From NCBI RefSeq assembly GCF_000237925.1, contig NC_031497.1, positions 17,082,481-17,146,480 on the forward strand: a stretch of DNA of 64,000 nucleotides, given 5' to 3'. This DNA comes from Schistosoma mansoni (lineage: Eukaryota; Platyhelminthes; Trematoda; Strigeidida; Schistosomatidae). The notes below the pieces were generated by a model. That model ran no database searches. It was not told where the DNA came from and saw nothing but the letters and a program-made list of their open reading frames with translations. How positions within the stretch are numbered: the stretch's first letter is position 1; every line of letters begins with the position of its first letter. A program made the translations under genes and the position numbers. Below are positions 59,701 through 64,000 of the stretch, in pieces.

Positions 59701-62700
59701 AATGACTTGGAAACAAAATGTATCCTGTAACAGTTTTGGACGTAAAAACAATCGATTTTATACGGAGATCAAATAAGTTTTAGCAACTTTTGGATTTGTT
59801 CCGGAGCGTCGTTTGCATATGAGCTAGTCAGCGTGTTCAGATTATTCTAAGCATAGAAGTTGGATAGTTAAGGATTTATCCTTTTAACAAAGCATTGATT
59901 GGTTCATGATTCTAATGGAACTTTTAACAAAACTCGTACATATTGATTTTACAATAACGGAAAATTTGTTCAGTTTGTCGGTTCTTTAATTACCTCCACT
60001 ATTAACTCAAGACTTTGTATTTCCCTCTTTGTTGGCTTAGAATAAACCCGCATATTTCTAAACCTTAGTCAGTTGCGTTACTCTATCAAGATATCTTTTT
60101 TAAAAAGAAACGATATTGTATGATATATTATTTAAAATTGAAACTATTAACATGGAATTTAGTTTACTTACCGTTAAAACATGAAAATGATGACCAAATG
60201 TAAAACGTATATCTTTTGATTGTAAGTACTCAGTAAACTTCCGATTTAACTCAGGACTAAGTTGAACATCATTAAACATACGCTGAAATTTTGAAGTAAA
60301 TTCATATCCACACACAGTTTTTAGCTGATTAATCACAGATTCTTCGAGTTCAAGTATGGAAGAATAATTGAACACCAGTCTTTTGCACAGCATACGTTGA
60401 TAATACTAAGAAAAACAATCATAATTATGAACATAAGTTATCAATATTATGAAAGTTTAGAATTAGTCTCTTTTTATTCACTGTATAAATGAGTAATTTA
60501 GCGATCCTAGAAAACGCTGCAATTTCGTGGATTATCAACAATTATGATAAATAAAAAATATTTTTCTCTAAAAAATGTATTACAGTCGACGTTACTACAC
60601 TTAACAGCACAACTACCTTTCTGGCCACTTCCTAAAATCCCAAAAAATTTCTAGACGTTAACATGAATAATGGAGAAAAGGCACATTTGAGTAAGAGTTT
60701 AGTTGGTCACAGAAAATCGAGGGTATTTATGATTTTGTATATGACCTCATGCTTCTAAAACCTCCTGCAAGCATACTAGATTTGGTAACGAGATGGGTAA
60801 TTATTGAACCAAAAACGTGACCCTTAATTTCTCAGATGTTTTTGAGAAGCTTCTACTTAGTACTGACTCGATAAAATTGTTCTAGGTTTCTCTAGAGGCT
60901 TTGACGGAGGATATTTTGGAACTCAACAATTCCCAAGTTAGCCAATATGTGTATATCAGTGTTATGGGAATGCAACTCGGAATGCTCAAACAAATCTCGC
61001 CTTAGTTTAGTTCTTTTTGTTCGATTTCTGTAAGGACGTTTCATCGGATCGCCTATTTTTAGCGTACATCTGTAAGATAAGAGGAAAATACATTAGACCG
61101 TAAGATGTGATATAAAATCAAACTAAGATCACGAATAAATATTCATCACGAAGTACTAGAAATTAACAGAAGGCATAAATTGGAGACAACGATACTGTAA
61201 ATTTTTATACGAATGAAAATTACAGATGAGAAAATCGACAGATAAGGAGTTTGAAACAAGTTTTGACCCGGACTTTCTGCATTTTAGTAGCCGTTGAGTC
61301 AAACTTAAACAGTTTAAAATATTAGGGAGAATAGATAACTCACCTTTTGGAAAAGATCTTTATCATCAATATACTTGAAAATAGCGATTGACGCTGTCAG
61401 CTTAGTTTCAATTTCTGAAATGGTCATAGTTTTGACGGATTTACGTAATAAGGAATCCATGTATCGACATAACAGTTCAGATGGTCTGTAATTAGTCTGC
61501 CTACAAATGTATCCAATAATTGATAAAAATTTTTAAACCATTTGAAACAGGTAGTAATCAAAAATTCATATGATTTATTGAATAAATAAATATTATATGA
61601 GTGTCAGACATATTGTACCTTTTGAGAACACATGGATCCCTGTAACTTTAATGAAAGAATTCAATATGTATGAGCTACATACTAAGCAACAATCAACATA
61701 CTTTTTAAGAAATGTACATAACCTCTATCGACTATTTAACTTTTAAAACGATTGAAACATAGGGTATATTTTGATTAGTCAGTATAATTTATTACATTTT
61801 CGGTCGTTTTTCAGAGGCTTTAGTAACACTTAATTCATTTTCTATTAGGTGTTTGCATTTTCCTATTGACGCTTAGGACTGCAATTGATTGGTCTCATAT
61901 TGGTATATGTGCATCGCGTGCGGACTGTCTCGATATTGCCTTAAGTGACAAGCACTATAAGTAGGGATGAATGGTGGCGCGTCTCGGATTTCACTGTTAG
62001 GTACAGTCCATCTCAGTTTAGTAATATTTGTTGTAGAATGATTCAGCTTTAATGGTAAGAAAAACGTTTCCCATTCTCCTTATCGCTTCCCTATATATTA
62101 CTGAATAATAATTTATATTATTTAAGTCTGGGTCCATGATTACTGTTTAGCAGGTATTAGAGGGATACAGATTAGATTAAAGCATGTTCTGTGTAGGACT
62201 GCGTTGTGGCACGCTGATTGGCTATTTCTTAACCAACCAGCGCTGGCGGAATCTAGAATCTTCTTACATAAAAACGATAATTATACTAACGTTTTTCTTG
62301 TCGTGATCCCTACTTCCATCCACTCTTGTTATTTGAAATATAATTAGGTTCCTGTTCAACCGTGTTCTGATTTGGGGACTTGTCGAGTGAAGTAATGTCC
62401 AAGATAACTTAACAGTAAGAGTAGCTGAGTTGTAATAAGAGAATTCATAACAGCAGGTCAAAGCATTTAAGTTCGATACCACTTTTTGTGGACTTACTAA
62501 TTGTAAATAGTAGTAATTTTTTACACTACACGTTATTAATGGATCTTTAAAACGCTAGATCTATTTTGTTAGGGATGAATTATCTAAAATATACTCTGTT
62601 AATGACTTACTGAAAATGACATTTAAAAAACTAACTTTAGAAGGCATTATCTGTACTATGGAAAGTAAATAGTAGAAATCAAAACAAAGAAGACCATTTC

Positions 62701-63325
62701 CACAGTTGTCGACCATTTCTATGAACAAACACATTTTATTGGGCTAGGCTTATGTATTTATTATTATGAAAAACTGTGGGAATTTTCAGTTTTTGAAATT
62801 TAGATGTCACCCAACGAGTAATATAGTTGTACATTACATTGGTTCATCACGATAGGCAAGCCCGACCACCACGTCAAGGTAGCAGCAACGGTCAGGCTGT
62901 TTGCCACAGAATAAAGCTAATATCAACAAGGAGATAAATGTACCATTCACTTTCAAAAACTTTACTAAATGTCCTAAGATTTTGATAAAATAGACGTTCT
63001 GGTCACATGTAGATATTAGTGATAAATTACATCTTTAGGAATAGTGGTTGTTTGAAAAAAGGACTTGAATTTAAAGAAATCTCTGTTAATGAAAGCTATT
63101 TCTGTGTGGTTAAAAAAGCAAATGATGGAAAGATGTAATACAGTACCATATAAATACTCACTTAGATGTTGTAGCTAGAATACTTGAAGACGGTACACGA
63201 CCATTCACGGCCAAATTAAAGGCTTTATCCATTTGATTACGGAAAGCAGTTTTCCCATCGAAAACATCATCAATATACTCCAAAAATCTACTTCGGAGAT
63301 TTAAGAGACTCTCAATAAAATGAAC
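56723..63325 (-). CDS. Cullin, CUL2-like, C-terminal half (partial)
   Basis: Cullins are scaffolds of RING ubiquitin ligases. Minus-strand exons 63162-63325, 61344-61500, 60172-60405, 58030-58551, 57888-57980 and 56723-56974 join in frame to 473 residues. Introns are 1661, 938, 1620, 49 and 913 nt. Landmarks in order: FDGKTAFRNQMDKAFN, RPSELLCRYMDSLLRKS, IFKYIDDKDLFQKYYQRMLC-KRL, CGYEFTSKFQRMFNDV, VLTQCSWPISL, HFEEFYTAAHQGRKMRWAHS, LNRSFTSKRLKLRV, and the neddylation domain EDRRYFIQAAIVRILKARR ending QYSYLA. The neddylation lysine is residue 27 of the last exon. IFKYIDDKD, CGYEFTSK and KARR favour CUL2 over CUL1, 3, 4 or 5, but not decisively. A Ser/Thr-rich insert of about 40 residues lies inside the winged-helix region (exon 58030-58551). 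The N-terminal adaptor-binding half lies beyond the right edge. Confidence 0.9.
57290..57450 (+). repeat. Decayed SINE-like repeat in cullin intron
   Basis: TGCCAGCTCAGTGATCG, GGGTTCGACTTGCAGC, CTACGAGTCCCATACTAGAA and CGAAACAAATTTCAAGTGG match head and module in order. The ribozyme is degenerate. Confidence 0.6.
58552..60171. other. Cullin intron, no other feature
   Basis: AT-rich intron DNA between GTAAGT donor (60171) and TTTTTTCAG acceptor (58552). No repeat of this window was recognised. Confidence 0.5.
61855..61990 (+). repeat. Sm-alpha flank fragment in cullin intron
   Basis: CTCATATTGGTATATGTGC, GGACTGTCTCGATATTGCCT and GACAAGCACTATAAG match the 5' part of the Sm-alpha copy at 5412-5510 (complement). 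The ribozyme region is not recognisable after it. Confidence 0.6.
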
Positions 63326-64000
63326 CTGTGTTAACTTTGTTCCAAAGCAAAACAGAAAAGTAACTGTCAATACCAAGTTAAAAAAACTGACAACATAACA
63401 TGATTTTTCCAAATGGACTCAATGGCGAAGTTTCACCAGCAAACTTCATGAGAGAGGTGTTGCGTAGGTGAAAGTAGACAGTAACTGATTGTTATTTACA
63501 AACCAACTGACTAATAAATAATCAGACAGGTATCTGAAGTAGCATGTAGGTTTTCCTACCCTTTGTGTTTACTTAGTGATTGATTGATATACGTGCTAGT
63601 CAGGTGAATGACGTGTCCTTGATCTGTGATCGACTAGTTCCTGACTGAATACCTAGTGTAAAGAGAGTCAATCGTATACACAATAAAGCCATTTATTGCT
63701 AGTCCTTTACAAACTAGCAACCCATTAGTGTTCAAGAAGAATCGGACTTTAGTTCGACTCAGTTCACTAACTTGTCCCTTATGATGTGTCTGTTGCTCGT
63801 TTGATTCGAGCTGTGTTTGACAAAATCTGTTGGGGATTTGAACCTTATTTTAGTGTGAGGGTTATACAGAGATTACAGTACTGTCAGTATGTGGAAAGTT
63901 CTCAGAATAATTTTTGTGTAAGAAGCGAAGGATTCCGTGGACGCTTTACGCCGAGATCAACGAAGTGGCTTTTATAAGAATGGATAACGTACCAACCAAT
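63326..64000. other. Cullin intron or upstream region, right edge
   Basis: No further cullin exon was found. Short ORFs here have no recognisable family. Confidence 0.4.

Overview
Eukaryotic, AT-rich, intron- and repeat-dense nuclear DNA that I assign to a blood fluke (Schistosoma or a close relative). The decisive marks are a near-perfect Sm-alpha type hammerhead ribozyme (minus strand, near 5306-5365), an RTE-clade LINE of the SR2/Perere-3 kind, dispersed tRNA-headed SINE-like repeats, and host genes whose first introns are only 34-35 nt long, a known schistosome habit. Species cannot be fixed from sequence alone.

Host genes. (1) 2127-7610, minus: a candidate unrecognised gene of four exons in consistent phase, very rich in N-glycosylation sequons. 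(2) 25493-26042, minus: NDUFA2 (complex I B8 subunit), four short exons. (3) 35176-35484, minus: a 102-codon orphan ORF. (4) 46168-56644, plus: a complete five-exon CSTF2 (cleavage stimulation factor 64 kDa) encoding 412 residues. (5) 56723-63325, minus: the C-terminal half of a CUL2-like cullin, running off the right edge. CSTF2 and the cullin converge tail to tail with only 78 bp between stop codons, and each strand's poly(A) signal lies in that gap, so their 3' UTRs probably overlap.

Repeats dominate the rest. Left arm (1-20 kb): many copies of a SINE-like family with a tRNA-like Pol III head and a hammerhead-like module, often as inverted pairs; Sm-alpha copies; two solo LTRs; LINE and Penelope relics; an internally deleted RTE copy with its own target-site duplication. 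Middle (20-45 kb): NDUFA2 in fairly quiet DNA, a 763-bp terminal-inverted-repeat element with an 8-bp target duplication that contains telomere-like repeats, two decayed CR1-like LINEs in a row, Penelope-like fragments, and a Ty3/gypsy-like fossil. Right arm (46-64 kb): CSTF2 introns carry a near full-length RTE element (49857-53036, antisense, 15-bp target duplication) and a 518-bp retroposon (55220-55737); the cullin introns are mostly quiet.

The most interesting theme is ribozyme-bearing mobile DNA. Three hammerhead classes occur in one window. They differ in stem II and stem III by compensating changes, and all keep an 8-nt self-complementary stem III. Two long SINE units are followed directly by the start of a second unit, which is what a tandem or circular RNA template would leave. 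Functionally the named host genes are unrelated housekeeping genes: mRNA 3'-end formation (CSTF2), ubiquitin ligation (cullin) and respiration (NDUFA2).
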